64,000 nt of DNA from Opitutaceae bacterium (GTDB taxonomy: Bacteria; Verrucomicrobiota; Verrucomicrobiia; Opitutales; Opitutaceae): assembly GCA_019455245.1 (NCBI GenBank), contig JACFMR010000002.1:124001-188000 (forward strand), in the 5' to 3' direction. Below are positions 16,238 through 25,143 of the stretch, piece after piece; the first letter of the stretch is position 1; each line of letters begins with the position of its first letter. Below the pieces are notes generated by a model. That model did not search any database. It was not told the DNA's origin and worked only from the letters and a program-made list of their open reading frames with translations. The translations under genes and the position numbers were made by a program.

Positions 16238-16359
16238 GACCGGGCCTTTCGTTGGGCGGATTCGGGACTCCCGGACCGCTCGGGAGAACGGCCTCGGGTT
16301 GACCTCAAACTAGGCCGGTCGGCGCGTCTTGGCAACCCCAAGCGCGACTCCGCCGCCGC

Positions 16360-16632
16360 TCACCGCAGCAACACGATCAACCGGGTGCGGGAGGGCACAC
16401 CGAGCTTGGCGAGGATGGACGAGACCTGGTGCTTCACCGTGATCTCCGATTTGCCCAGCACCCGCGCGATCTCCTTGTTCGTCAACCCCTGCGCCACCTG
16501 CATCGCCACCACGCGCTCGGCGGGAGTCAGGTCCGCCAGAACAGGGAGGTCGACCGCGGGCAGCGCACAAAACTCCCGCCAACTCATGGTGGGATCGGGA
16601 ACAACCAGATTGGATCGGCCGAAGGATACCAT
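16360..16632 (-). CDS. Stand-alone LuxR-type DNA-binding protein
   Basis: This short protein of 90 residues is almost entirely a LuxR/GerE helix-turn-helix: LTPAERVVAMQVAQGLTNKE, IARVLGKSEITVKHQVSSIL and AKLGVPSRT. No sensor or receiver domain precedes it. An internal ATG at MSWREF would shorten it to about 75 residues. It lies 122 bases upstream of the HPF-sigma fusion on the same strand and may regulate or be co-transcribed with it. Single-domain LuxR proteins often act without a ligand or need a partner. Confidence 0.75.
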   Translation of the reverse strand: MVSFGRSNLVVPDPTMSWREFCALPAVDLPVLADLTPAERVVAMQVAQGLTNKEIARVLGKSEITVKHQVSSILAKLGVPSRTRLIVLLR

Positions 16633-16698
16633 GGGGAAATCGTGCCGGGCAGCCGGAGCGCATCGCCCCGGCCGCCACTCTACACACAGAAATGGCAG

Positions 16699-17826
16699 TT
16701 ACAGCTTGAGCAGCCGCCGGACCTCGGCCTCGAGCCTTTCGCCGCGGGCGTTGGTGCTCACCAACCGGCCTTCCTGATCGAGGAGGAACATCGCGGGAAT
16801 GCCACGGATGGCGAATTTCTCGGCGAATTCGTTGGCCCAACCTTTGCCGTCAAAGTGCTGCGGCCAGGGCAGATTATGCTCCTTGCAGAAATCGAGAAGC
16901 TTTTGGCGGTCACGTTGTGAATCCAGCGTGATCGCGATCACTTCGAAGCCCTTGTCGTGATAACGGTCATAAACCGACTTCACGTTCGGCAGTTCCGCGA
17001 TGCACGGGCCGCACCATGTGGCCCAGAAATCGACAAGCACCACTTTACCGCGCATTTTGCTCACGTCCACTTCACGACCATCAATCGCGGTGAATTTAAG
17101 TTCGAGCTCGGAGCCGATGACCGTGCGGGCCAAGGCTTCACCCAGTTTTTGCAACGAAGGATTATCGCTGGCGATCAGCGTTTGGAGATGCGCCTTAGCG
17201 GCTTCCGCGTCGTAGCGCAGCAGGCTGCTGTAATACCGTTGCTCGTAACCCGCCACGCGGTCGCTTTCCGGAAAGCGTTTCGTGTATTCATCAATCACGA
17301 CGCGGGTCGCGGACAATGGCAGATCCTGCCGCATGCCCAGACGATACAGGTAGCCTTCCATCCCGGCCTTCAGGTTCTCCGTGCTGATCTCGGGATCCTT
17401 TAACATCCCCTCATAGATCGCATCGGTGTAGGCATTCCACGCCGCCTCAACGGGCCGGTCGACTTTGAAGGCTTTAGCGCCTTCCGTTTTCAGATCGCCA
17501 GTCACTTCATAGATGAAACCGCTCAAACCCCGCATGATCTCGATCGCCGCTTCCCAACGGCGCGGATCCTTCGGGTTGGATTCAAACAGGGACACGGCCT
17601 TCATCCGCACAAGGCGCGCCTGCTCGCTCATCGCCGGATAGAGCTCGGCGGGCGGAAGTGAACGATCCACCTGCTTGCTCTTCAACTCCTGGAATTCCTT
17701 CCAGTCCTGCTCCCACGAGCTCGCGGCCGGCGTGGTTTCTTCGGCGCGCAAGGAGGTTGATACAAACAAAACCGAGGCCAGCAGCGCCGGCGCGGTGTAA
17801 CGGGAGAATAGTGGGGGTAGTTTCAT
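16699..17826 (-). CDS. TlpA-like exported thiol-disulfide oxidoreductase
   Basis: This 375-residue protein has a signal peptide (LLASVLFVSTSLRAEE near residues 14-30), an all-helical middle region and a C-terminal thioredoxin domain of the TlpA/ResA kind. The active-site WCGPC lies at residues 271-275 in VDFWATWCGPC, and the cis-proline segment GIPAMFLLDQEGR is present. It should act outside the cytoplasm as a disulfide reductase or oxidase. It follows the TonB-receptor gene on the same strand, with a strong terminator hairpin between them, so it is probably transcribed separately or at reduced level. A role in receptor cargo handling is possible but unsupported. Confidence 0.86.
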   Translation of the reverse strand: MKLPPLFSRYTAPALLASVLFVSTSLRAEETTPAASSWEQDWKEFQELKSKQVDRSLPPAELYPAMSEQARLVRMKAVSLFESNPKDPRRWEAAIEIMRGLSGFIYEVTGDLKTEGAKAFKVDRPVEAAWNAYTDAIYEGMLKDPEISTENLKAGMEGYLYRLGMRQDLPLSATRVVIDEYTKRFPESDRVAGYEQRYYSSLLRYDAEAAKAHLQTLIASDNPSLQKLGEALARTVIGSELELKFTAIDGREVDVSKMRGKVVLVDFWATWCGPCIAELPNVKSVYDRYHDKGFEVIAITLDSQRDRQKLLDFCKEHNLPWPQHFDGKGWANEFAEKFAIRGIPAMFLLDQEGRLVSTNARGERLEAEVRRLLKL

Positions 17827-17842
17827 AAGGGATTTATGTGGT

Positions 17843-17877
17843 TAAAAGAAAATGCGCGGCTCTTACGCCGCGCATTT
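17843..17877 (-). terminator. Rho-independent terminator of the TonB-receptor gene
   Basis: On the minus strand the stem AAATGCGCGGC/GCCGCGCATTT with a 6-base loop is followed by TTTTCTTTT. It starts 12 bases after the stop of the TonB-dependent receptor and separates it from the TlpA-like gene. Confidence 0.85.
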
Positions 17878-17888
17878 CAAGGATGGGA

Positions 17889-20800
17889 TCAGAACTCGCG
17901 GCGCAGCGTGACAGCGTAACGACGCAAGCGGGAGTCGAGGATGCTGTTGTCCGGGAAGTAGAGATAGTTGAACGGCGGCACCTTATCGAACACGTTGTAA
18001 ACCGTGAAGCTCAGCTTCGTGTCGGCGAGCGCCTTGCTCACCCAGTTCTTCTTGCCTGCCAGCCACGAGGCCTTGTCGAAATCATAGTTGAATTGGACAT
18101 CCCAGCGGGTCGCGGAACCGGTCCACAATCGGGTCGGCTCCTCACGCCACTCGCCGCGGTAGGTCACAAAGGTGCCCACGCCCCACGCGTTGCGGTAGAA
18201 GAACGCGTGTGCATTCCACTGCAGCGGCAGGGTGTCCGTCGTCACCGTCGGCGACGGCGTGCCTCCCGGCATCGGGATCGCAACATTCTTGGTGTAGTCC
18301 GTCGCGTAACCGCCGACATCAATGCGGCCGAAATCGAAAGCGCGGTTGTAGTTGAGGCCGATGTCGTAGCCTGCGGTCTGGCTGTAAGCGACGTTGATCG
18401 GGCGCAAATCCGCCGCCGTCACCACGCCGGCCCAGCCAGCCGGGTCGGTTGGCAGGTTGGTCCCACGAGTGATGCGCTCGGGATAGAGCGTCACCATCTG
18501 GTTGAAGTTCAGCGAGGAGATGCGGTCGTTGTAAAGGTTGTCGAACCAGTCCACGGAGAGCGACAGGCCTTCCACTTTTGGCACTTCAATCACGACGCCG
18601 TAGGTCGTGTTTTCAGACGTTTCGTTCCGCAGGTTCGGATTGCCACCATAGAGAATCGGGAAAACCGGGTTGACGGTGTTGCCACGCAGCGGATCGAGGT
18701 TGTTGGCGACGGCCACGGTCGTGCTGTTCGCGGTGCGCGTGGGTTGCGTGCGCTGTTGTAGCGTCGGGATCTTCGAACCTTCGCCGTAGCTGCCGCGCAA
18801 CAGGACGGTTTGAACCGGACGCCACGCGAGACCGACGCGGGGATTTTTCGATGTCGAGCCGCTGGTATACTTCTCTTGGCGATACGATCCCGAGAGATTC
18901 AGCTGGTGCAGCAGGGGTAGACGATTACCTGCACCGAAGATCGGCACGTTCACTTCCCAATAAGCGGCGTCGACGACCTCTTTGCCGTCGCGGGCGGAAT
19001 TGGTGTCGGTCGCTGAGCGGAGCGGGAAATCGGCATACTCCTCGCGACGCTCAAATCCGAAACCGGTGGCAATGTCACCGCCCGGCAGCTCATAAACCGG
19101 ACCATCAACTTGAAGACTGTAGAGCCAAGTTTGCGTCTTCTCTTCGCTAACATTCGAAACCGTGGTGAGCGATTCGATCAGCCCCGGAGGGTTGGGGTTC
19201 TGCACGGTCGTGCCATCATAGAACAAATTCGGCGTATAGCCGGCCGCCCGAGCGGCGTTGAACAGCGCGGCGGTGATAGATGTGCCGCCTTCACCATCGA
19301 GCCGCGTGTGGCTGGAGGTCTGGCTCAACGACAGGTCGTAGCGCCAGCCGGCAGGCAGACGTCCCGTCGCTCCTACCGTGTAAGCTTGCGTGTCATTCTC
19401 CGCCTTCAACAGCGGCTGGATGTCGGTGAACACCTTGTTCAAGGTGATCGCGACACCAAAAGGATTGCCCGGATAGCCAGCCGGGATGCTCAGATTGCTG
19501 GCCTCGATCGGGGCGGCGTGCTGGTAGTTGACGTTGGAACCCGCCCGCACCGTGGCATAAAGGCTCACCCGGTCGTTCACATCGTAATCGAACTTCGCAA
19601 GAGTGGAGAAGCGCTCGTAGGAACTGGCATATTGAGTGTAATGAGCCGGGTCATACTTGCCAACGATCGGGCCGGCATTGGCGTAATCGCCTACCGTGAG
19701 ATTGGTGCCGTCGGTGCCCGCCGGGATCGCGGCGGAAGTGGTCGTGAGTCCCGGCAACGGCACGGAGCCACTGATGGAAATCTTGCCCGCGCCAGCCGGA
19801 ATCGAGTTATGGCGTCGGTCCGACCCGCCGTAGGGACTGCGATCAAAGCTGTTGAGGAAATCGCGGTCGCGCATCATCATCTCGTTGGCGCCTTCCCACG
19901 AGGCCGTGATCAAGCCGCGCAATTTGCCGGCGCCGAAGCCGTGCGAAATGCTGGCCGTCTTCACCGCCACGTCGGAGTCAAAGGTGTTCTCATAGCCGAG
20001 CACCACTTCCGTGCCGGTGTAATACTTCTTGAGGATGACGTTGATCACGCCGCCCATCGCGTCCGCACCATAGGCGGAGCTGGCGCCGTCGAGCAGCACT
20101 TCGATGCGATCCACCGCCGACAAGGGAATGCCGTTGAGATCGAACCCATCGCGACCCACGGACTGGTTGGTCTTGGGCACGCGCTTGCCGTCGATCAGCA
20201 GGAGCGTCGCTCCCACCGGAGCGCCGCGCAGCGACGCCGTGGTGATGCCACCGCTGGCGTCCATCGACTTCGGCGTGCCGTAAGAAACCACGCTTCCAGT
20301 AGAAAAATCGATCGTGGCCCCCAGGCCGTTTTGCGTCGAGGCCTGGCCGGTGGTGAACGACGATACCTGCGGAATGTAGCGCAGGATGTCGCCGATGTTC
20401 GTCGCGCCGGTGCGCGCGATCGCCTCTTGGTCAATCACCTGCACCGGTTGGGCGGTCGCGCCATCGAGCAAACCGCGGAGGTGTGAGCCGGTCACGCGGA
20501 CGACTTCAAGGATGACCTTGGATTCGGCGACGCTCGATTCATTCAGCTCTGCGCCATCAATCGGGCTGTTTCCGCCGTTTGGGAGCGCCGTCTCCTTGCG
20601 GACCACGATCACGCCCGTCTCTGCATTATCCGTGGCGACGAGACCGGTGCCCGCCAGCATGCGGTTCAGCGCTTCCGTCGTGGTGATCTCTCCCCGCACT
20701 TCATTCGTGCGCACGTGGCGCACGGCGTCGGGAGAAAACGCAATTTCACGCTGCGCTTGCGCAGCAAACGCTTTCAACGTCTGCGCCGCTTCTCCTTCCT

Positions 20801-20912
20801 TTAGGTCAAAGGACCGCTTTGTGTCCGCCGCGAACACTGACGCGGCAAGGAGCCCTGAAAACAGGCCGGCGGCTAGCAACCGGCAAAGGAATTTCTTGGT
20901 CGAAGCTATCAC
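17889..20912 (-). CDS. STN-domain TonB-dependent outer-membrane receptor
   Basis: This 1007-residue receptor has a signal peptide, an STN (secretin/TonB short N-terminal) signalling domain at about residues 33-107 (FDLKEGEAAQTLKAFAAQAQ), a plug domain at about 155-295 with NIGDILRYIPQV and a YGADAMGGVINVILKKYY end, and a long beta-barrel. It ends in Phe (RRYAVTLRREF), as expected for BAM-inserted barrels. The STN domain normally contacts a FecR-type anti-sigma regulator, and fecR- and ECF-sigma-type genes lie directly upstream. Barrel features such as LRNETSENTTYGVV and RLRRYAVTL recall Verrucomicrobial and xanthomonad-type carbohydrate or siderophore receptors. The ligand is not determinable. 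Confidence 0.92.
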   Translation of the reverse strand: MIASTKKFLCRLLAAGLFSGLLAASVFAADTKRSFDLKEGEAAQTLKAFAAQAQREIAFSPDAVRHVRTNEVRGEITTTEALNRMLAGTGLVATDNAETGVIVVRKETALPNGGNSPIDGAELNESSVAESKVILEVVRVTGSHLRGLLDGATAQPVQVIDQEAIARTGATNIGDILRYIPQVSSFTTGQASTQNGLGATIDFSTGSVVSYGTPKSMDASGGITTASLRGAPVGATLLLIDGKRVPKTNQSVGRDGFDLNGIPLSAVDRIEVLLDGASSAYGADAMGGVINVILKKYYTGTEVVLGYENTFDSDVAVKTASISHGFGAGKLRGLITASWEGANEMMMRDRDFLNSFDRSPYGGSDRRHNSIPAGAGKISISGSVPLPGLTTTSAAIPAGTDGTNLTVGDYANAGPIVGKYDPAHYTQYASSYERFSTLAKFDYDVNDRVSLYATVRAGSNVNYQHAAPIEASNLSIPAGYPGNPFGVAITLNKVFTDIQPLLKAENDTQAYTVGATGRLPAGWRYDLSLSQTSSHTRLDGEGGTSITAALFNAARAAGYTPNLFYDGTTVQNPNPPGLIESLTTVSNVSEEKTQTWLYSLQVDGPVYELPGGDIATGFGFERREEYADFPLRSATDTNSARDGKEVVDAAYWEVNVPIFGAGNRLPLLHQLNLSGSYRQEKYTSGSTSKNPRVGLAWRPVQTVLLRGSYGEGSKIPTLQQRTQPTRTANSTTVAVANNLDPLRGNTVNPVFPILYGGNPNLRNETSENTTYGVVIEVPKVEGLSLSVDWFDNLYNDRISSLNFNQMVTLYPERITRGTNLPTDPAGWAGVVTAADLRPINVAYSQTAGYDIGLNYNRAFDFGRIDVGGYATDYTKNVAIPMPGGTPSPTVTTDTLPLQWNAHAFFYRNAWGVGTFVTYRGEWREEPTRLWTGSATRWDVQFNYDFDKASWLAGKKNWVSKALADTKLSFTVYNVFDKVPPFNYLYFPDNSILDSRLRRYAVTLRREF

Positions 20913-20999
20913 GATTTGTTGAGTTCAACCCTAACAAACCGCGACCGGACACTTTCCGTTAAAAAGTTTTTTTCTTTTTCGCGTGCCCGTCAAAACCGC

Positions 21000-22025
21000 T
21001 CACTGCGCCTGCTTTAATTCGACTTCCGTCGCGCTCTTCCAAACCGCACGCACGCCAAACTCGTTTTCTAGGAGCCGCACAAAACCCATCACATTGTCCG
21101 AACGCAGCGTCGCGCTCAGATGCATCCCTTGCAACGCCGGGGCGGACACTTCCATCCGCACCGCGTTGCGCCGGTTGAATTCGGCCACGATCTCCGTCAC
21201 AGGCGCGTCGGTGAAATCCAGCATCTTCGGCTGCCACGAAAGCCGCTCTTCGACCTCCGCTTCCGGCACCGGCGTCACCTGCGGCACGGGGGCGAACGGA
21301 ATCAGATACACCACGGTGCGCTCATTCGCCGACAGGACCGACGCGGCGGAATCCGCTGCTTGCTCTGGCGATGCCGCCACTTGGACCTTGCCCTCGGTCA
21401 CAAGGACCTCCACCGAGGAAGAATCCATCCGCACATTAAACGACGTGCCAATCGCCCGCACCGAAACTCCGCTGGCTTCGACATAAAAGGGCCGCGCCGG
21501 ATCCTTCTTCACGCGGAAATGCGCTTCGCCCTTTCGCAAAAGGGCCCGACGCTCCGTCTCAGTGAAATACACGTCCACGATTGCGCCTCGGTTGAGCTTC
21601 ACGATCGAGCCGTCGGGCAACTCCCGTTCCTCAATTAACGGAATTACCGGCGCCTCAACCGACGCTACCTGGGCCCCTGCGACCTCTATGGGCTTCGTTT
21701 CCCCCGAAGGCATGAGGAACACGCCCAACGTAACCACTGCAGCCGCCGCAAGCGGCCACAACCACACCACCGCCCGATGCCGCCGCGGACGCGCCAGCAA
21801 ATCTGGATCAGGCACCGCGTGCATCGATTCCTGCAATCCTGCGAGACGGTCCAACTCATCCCAGCCCCAACGGTGCTCCGCCCAAGCCTCGCGACATCGA
21901 GCGTCCGCGGCAAGCCACGCGGAAAACTCATCCTGCTCCGTCGCAGTCAGTCCGCGATCATGGCGCAACACCCATTGTGCGGCTTCCTGAGAAATAACAT
22001 CAGACTTATTGGGGGAACGTTTCAT
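21000..22025 (-). CDS. FecR-family anti-sigma/signalling protein
   Basis: This 341-residue protein has the FecR layout: an N-terminal sigma-binding helical domain (SQEAAQWVLRHDRGLTATEQ, with Trp-rich AWAEHRWGWDEL), one transmembrane helix (AVVWLWPLAAAAVVTLGVFL), a FecR periplasmic domain (PDGSIVKLNRGAIVDVYFTE, then FYVEASGVSVRAIGTSFNV) and a C-terminal STN-like DUF4974-type domain (LDFTDAPVTEIVAEFNRRNA). Its ATG shares an ATGA overlap with the ECF sigma stop. It should pass the signal from the loaded TonB receptor to the sigma factor. I start it at the internal ATG at 22025 because of that coupling; an earlier ATG at 22067 lies inside the sigma gene. Confidence 0.92.
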   Translation of the reverse strand: MKRSPNKSDVISQEAAQWVLRHDRGLTATEQDEFSAWLAADARCREAWAEHRWGWDELDRLAGLQESMHAVPDPDLLARPRRHRAVVWLWPLAAAAVVTLGVFLMPSGETKPIEVAGAQVASVEAPVIPLIEERELPDGSIVKLNRGAIVDVYFTETERRALLRKGEAHFRVKKDPARPFYVEASGVSVRAIGTSFNVRMDSSSVEVLVTEGKVQVAASPEQAADSAASVLSANERTVVYLIPFAPVPQVTPVPEAEVEERLSWQPKMLDFTDAPVTEIVAEFNRRNAVRMEVSAPALQGMHLSATLRSDNVMGFVRLLENEFGVRAVWKSATEVELKQAQ

Positions 22026-22558
22026 TTGTTGGGGCGGTAACCGTGACGGCGAAAATATTCTATACACTTGCGCAGACCAATCGCGCCTTGGGCTTCAACC
22101 GTGTGTTCGGAGATACCCAAACGCGCCGCAGTTTCCTTTTGGGTTAAGCCGTAGATTTTGCGCAGTGTAAGAACTTGGCGGCAGCGATCGGGCAAAGACT
22201 GGATAGCGCGGGTCAACAACTGCAGATCCTCTGCATGAGACAGGCTCTCGGGAATCGCCGCGCCGCCATCCACAACCCCCGCACGATCTTCCTCCGGCAA
22301 ATCGGCCGAAGCTTCGTAGCGCTGATGGCGCAGGTGATTCAGCGCGAGGTTGCGCGCCGTGATAAACAGAAAGGCACGCGCGCATGCCACCGATCCGGTT
22401 TCCCGCACGCGCAGCAGTCGCGAATAAGTCTCCTGCACCAAGTCATCAACATCCGCTATCGTGTTAAACCGCGCCCGCAACCAAGCCCGCAGCGCCGCTT
22501 CGTGCGGCTGCACCTCCTCGGCAAACCAACGGGATAATTCGGCATCGGGCAGGGACAT
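22022..22558 (-). CDS. ECF-family RNA polymerase sigma factor
   Basis: This is a 178-residue ECF sigma factor. Region 2 is visible in FNTIADVDDLVQETYSRLLR and ARAFLFITARNLALNHLRHQ. Region 4 lies in LPDRCRQVLTLRKIYGLTQK and ETAARLGISEHTVEAQGAIG. It is likely held in check by the FecR protein that follows with an ATGA overlap, and it probably drives the TonB receptor. I start it at the ATG at 22558; a longer frame upstream crosses the large palindrome and is not protein-like. Confidence 0.92.
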   Translation of the reverse strand: MSLPDAELSRWFAEEVQPHEAALRAWLRARFNTIADVDDLVQETYSRLLRVRETGSVACARAFLFITARNLALNHLRHQRYEASADLPEEDRAGVVDGGAAIPESLSHAEDLQLLTRAIQSLPDRCRQVLTLRKIYGLTQKETAARLGISEHTVEAQGAIGLRKCIEYFRRHGYRPNK

Positions 22559-22916
22559 GGCAGGGGGACTCAACTTCCATAGACACCCCACCCCGGCATT
22601 TCCATTAAGGAAATCCCGGTCCGCCGGCTTAAATCGCCACCGCCCGGCCAAATCCGCCCCCCACCACCCGTCCCCCCGCACCCCACACCAAACCCCACCA
22701 CCCGCACCCGGCTCCGCCCGCTTCACCCCAAACCAAAGTGTCACGTAATACGTGACACTTTGGTTTGGGCCGGGGCAAATGATCGGAGGGGGCGCGTTAC
22801 GGAATAATCTGGTTGGTATTTGGTTATGGGCGGGAATGTAAACTTTCCATCCAACCAATCCGGTGCGCTCCAATCGCCGGACGGACGCCACTACCCAGAA
22901 GCGGAATGCCGTGCCC
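22559..22916. other. 358-bp spacer, C-rich, with large palindrome
   Basis: No gene is seen between the ECF sigma start and the stop of the propeller gene. The part nearest the sigma gene is strikingly C- and A-rich on the plus strand. The main structure is the 43-bp palindrome at 22727-22769. Promoter elements for the sigma gene must lie here, but I cannot pin them down. Confidence 0.6.
22727..22769. repeat. 43-bp palindrome, AAAGT...TAATA...ACTTT family, copy 1
   Basis: The arms are 21 bp and perfectly complementary around a central A. The left arm is CCCAAACC plus AAAGTGTCACGTA; the right arm is its exact complement. The inner 27 bp are shared with copies 2 and 3, while the outer 8 bp are specific to this copy and still pair. 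Confidence 0.85.
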
Positions 22917-23972
22917 TCACGCGTTACCGCCGGGCAGCGGCAACGGATCACAGCCGGGCAGCGACAGGAAACGATCGCAGGACGCGACACGCAGGTCCCA
23001 ACGGCCGTCGATGTAGTTGCCCGAGGGCGGCCGGGCGCAGGCCTGCATGAAGAGCAACCAGCGGCCGCCGATCCGATAAAACGCCGGCGTGGCCACGTGG
23101 AAGAACTGGTCGTCGCGATAGACGCCGGTCCACTTGGTTTGCAGCAGTGTGTCGAACGGGAGTTGCCGCCAGCCGCGGTCGGGCCGGTCGCTCACGGCCA
23201 GCACGGGCCGCCAGCGTTCGCCGCGATTGGGGCCGACTTCCATGCAGAGCACGTAGGTCGCGCCGATCTTCAGGATCTGGTGCCACTCGTAGTAGGCATG
23301 GGGCTCGGACACGAAAATCTGCCCCATGCCGCGCGGATCGGCGGGGTTGAAATGGCGCGTCCACGTTTTCCCGTCGGTCGAGGTCGCAAGGCGGATGCCC
23401 GGCAGCGTGCCGTCCTTGCCGCGGTAGGAATAATACAGGAACCAATCCCACCGCGCCGCGGCGGCGTTCCACTCGCGCCACACCGCGGCCTGCGAAACCA
23501 TCTCCTCGCAAAACGGTGCCGCCGGTTCCGGCGCGAGGATCGGCGCGCGGCCGTGGCGGCGGATGTTGGCCGGCGTGAGGTCCGAATAGCCATCCGCGCC
23601 CACGGGACAGATCGCGAGCCCGATGCGGTCCTGGATCGCGTCCATCGTGCCGGAATAATAGATGTAGTAGGCGTCCTCCTCCGGGACATGCAGCACACAG
23701 TCGAGCCGGATGGAGCCGCGGTCCCAACCGTCGCCGGGGTGAAAAACGGGATTCTCCGCGGCCTCGTGCCAGGCAAACGGATCCGTCGCCTTGGCCCAGG
23801 CCTTGCCGATCATGCAGGTGTTGCGATTGGACGCCGGCACGCCCGAGTAAAACATCACCAATCGGTCGGGTTGCCGCGGGTTCGGCAGGATGCACGGCTC
23901 CTGCACCTGCTGCGACTGCCAGGCATGGCCGGTGCGGTTGACGATCAGGGCGGTGCGCGGGGTCGGGGTCAT
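22917..23972 (-). CDS. GH43/GH32-like five-bladed beta-propeller protein
   Basis: This protein of about 351 residues has the repeated blade pattern of five-bladed propeller glycosidases: QEPCILPNPRQPDRLVMFYS, GSIRLDCVLHVPEEDAYYIY and IRLATSTDGKTW are typical blade strands. It has no signal peptide and appears cytoplasmic. I start it at the ATG at 23972; the longer frame runs through the thioredoxin-like gene. Family members hydrolyse or phosphorolyse plant-type or beta-linked sugars, but catalytic acids cannot be assigned with confidence. A paralogue-like propeller is at 56480-57502. No sugar operon surrounds it. Confidence 0.68.
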   Translation of the reverse strand: MTPTPRTALIVNRTGHAWQSQQVQEPCILPNPRQPDRLVMFYSGVPASNRNTCMIGKAWAKATDPFAWHEAAENPVFHPGDGWDRGSIRLDCVLHVPEEDAYYIYYSGTMDAIQDRIGLAICPVGADGYSDLTPANIRRHGRAPILAPEPAAPFCEEMVSQAAVWREWNAAAARWDWFLYYSYRGKDGTLPGIRLATSTDGKTWTRHFNPADPRGMGQIFVSEPHAYYEWHQILKIGATYVLCMEVGPNRGERWRPVLAVSDRPDRGWRQLPFDTLLQTKWTGVYRDDQFFHVATPAFYRIGGRWLLFMQACARPPSGNYIDGRWDLRVASCDRFLSLPGCDPLPLPGGNA

Positions 23973-24051
23973 GACGGCATGGCAACCGAGTGCCGCGGTC
24001 GCCGCCGGGACACAAGCCCGGAGCGACCGCGTCCCGTCCGCCCACCGGAGC

Positions 24052-24288
24052 TCAACGCAGCGCGTCGATCCCGGCGCCGAAGTTGATGTGATAAGCCGTA
24101 CCGGCCAGCACCAGCGCAGGCACGGATTTGACCCCGGCGCCTTCGGCCTCGGCCAGCCGGTCCCGGTTTTCGCCCAGATGCACGATTTCCAGTTCGATTC
24201 GGGCGGGATCAAGCGCAAGGGCGACGTTTTGTTCGGCGGCCACACAGACCGGGCAACCGGCGTGATAAAACACAGCTTTTGTTTTCAT
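24052..24288 (-). CDS. Small thioredoxin/glutaredoxin-like protein
   Basis: This 78-residue protein opens with KAVFYHAGCPVCVAAEQNVA, so it has a CPVC redox motif at the start of the first helix, and later SVPALVLAG, which carries the cis-proline expected of the thioredoxin fold. The start is the ATG at 24288. It is divergent from an HxlR-type regulator gene 168 bases away, the usual arrangement in which the regulator senses redox or electrophile stress and controls its neighbour. The physiological substrate is unknown. Confidence 0.8.
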   Translation of the reverse strand: MKTKAVFYHAGCPVCVAAEQNVALALDPARIELEIVHLGENRDRLAEAEGAGVKSVPALVLAGTAYHINFGAGIDALR

Positions 24289-24455
24289 GTTGGATGACAG
24301 GATTGAGGTTGTTTCGCGGCACCGGCCCCATGCCGGCAGCGCACCGCCAGTCTGCCACATTTCCCGCCGCCGCGTAAGTTGGCACGATCCGGTGGGCACC
24401 CACCGTTTTGTTCCCCCGTGCATTGCCACGCGTTTTCTGCCAACCTGCGTCCCGC

Positions 24456-24803
24456 ATGAAACGCCGACCCCACCTGTCGCTGCCCGAACGCACCGCCTAC
24501 CGCCGGCTGGAGGATGTCGTCGGCTGCAAGTGGTCGGCCGCCGTGCTCGGGGCCATCGGCCGGGGCGTGCAACGGCCGGGACAGTTGGAGCGGTTCATCC
24601 CCGGCATCTCCAACAAGGTGCTCAACGAACGCCTGCGCAAACTCCTCGATTACGGGCTGATCAGCCGCGAGGAGTTTCCCGGCAAAATCCTGCGCGTCGA
24701 ATACCGGCTGACCGACACCGGCCGCGAACTCACCACCATCATCGAGCAGATCCGCGATCTCGACGAAGCCCACGCCCAACGTCGCACCGGCAATCCCGGC
24801 TGA
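24456..24803 (+). CDS. HxlR-family transcriptional regulator
   Basis: This is a 115-residue winged-helix regulator. The HxlR core is clear: DVVGCKWSAAVLGAIGRGVQ, the recognition part PGISNKVLNERLRKLLDYGL and the wing VEYRLTDTGREL. The conserved Cys next to the KW motif (GCKW) may serve as a redox sensor, as in several family members. It starts at the ATG at 24456 and is divergent from the thioredoxin-like gene, which it probably regulates together with itself. Confidence 0.9.
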   Translation: MKRRPHLSLPERTAYRRLEDVVGCKWSAAVLGAIGRGVQRPGQLERFIPGISNKVLNERLRKLLDYGLISREEFPGKILRVEYRLTDTGRELTTIIEQIRDLDEAHAQRRTGNPG

Positions 24804-24854
24804 TCACCATCCCCTTGCCATCCAATCGGATCCGATCGTGGACGGCCCGCGAAG

Positions 24855-24893
24855 CAAACGAAAGTGTCACGTAATACGTGACACTTTCGTTTG
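24855..24893. repeat. 39-bp palindrome, same family, copy 2
   Basis: The arms are 19 bp and perfectly paired around a central A. The inner 13 bp of each arm equal copy 1 (AAAGTGTCACGTA), while the outer 6 bp are CAAACG/CGTTTG, different from copy 1 but complementary to each other. It lies 52 bases after the HxlR stop in a convergent spacer. Confidence 0.85.
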
Positions 24894-25021
24894 GGCTACT
24901 TGAAGCGTGTATCGCGCGGGAGACGGGGGGAGGAGGACTCCGGGACGCGGGATCGGGCGCAAAACGCGTTGACCGGAGGTGTCACCTATTGGGAATTACC
25001 CCCAAAAGTGACGCTGCACTG

Positions 25022-25075
25022 GTAGGGCGGGCCCGCCGAAACGCACTCGCGGCGCGCCCGGCGGTCGCGCCCTAC
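25022..25075. repeat. REP pair in inverted orientation
   Basis: GTAG plus GGCGGGCCCGCC lies at 25022-25037, and the inverted hairpin GGCGCG...CGCGCC ending in CTAC lies at 25051-25075. It has the same GTAG/CTAC layout as the other clusters. Confidence 0.6.
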
Positions 25076-25143
25076 CTTCACGCTTCGGATCGTCGCTACT
25101 TTTGGTAATCATCAATAAGCGATCGGAAAGCGCGCCGTCAGGT

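Larger units (their letters stand above)
24804..25143. other. 340-bp convergent spacer
   Basis: No gene is seen between the HxlR stop and the stop of the nickel-permease-like gene. It contains palindrome copy 2 (24855-24893) and an inverted REP pair (25022-25075). Confidence 0.6.
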
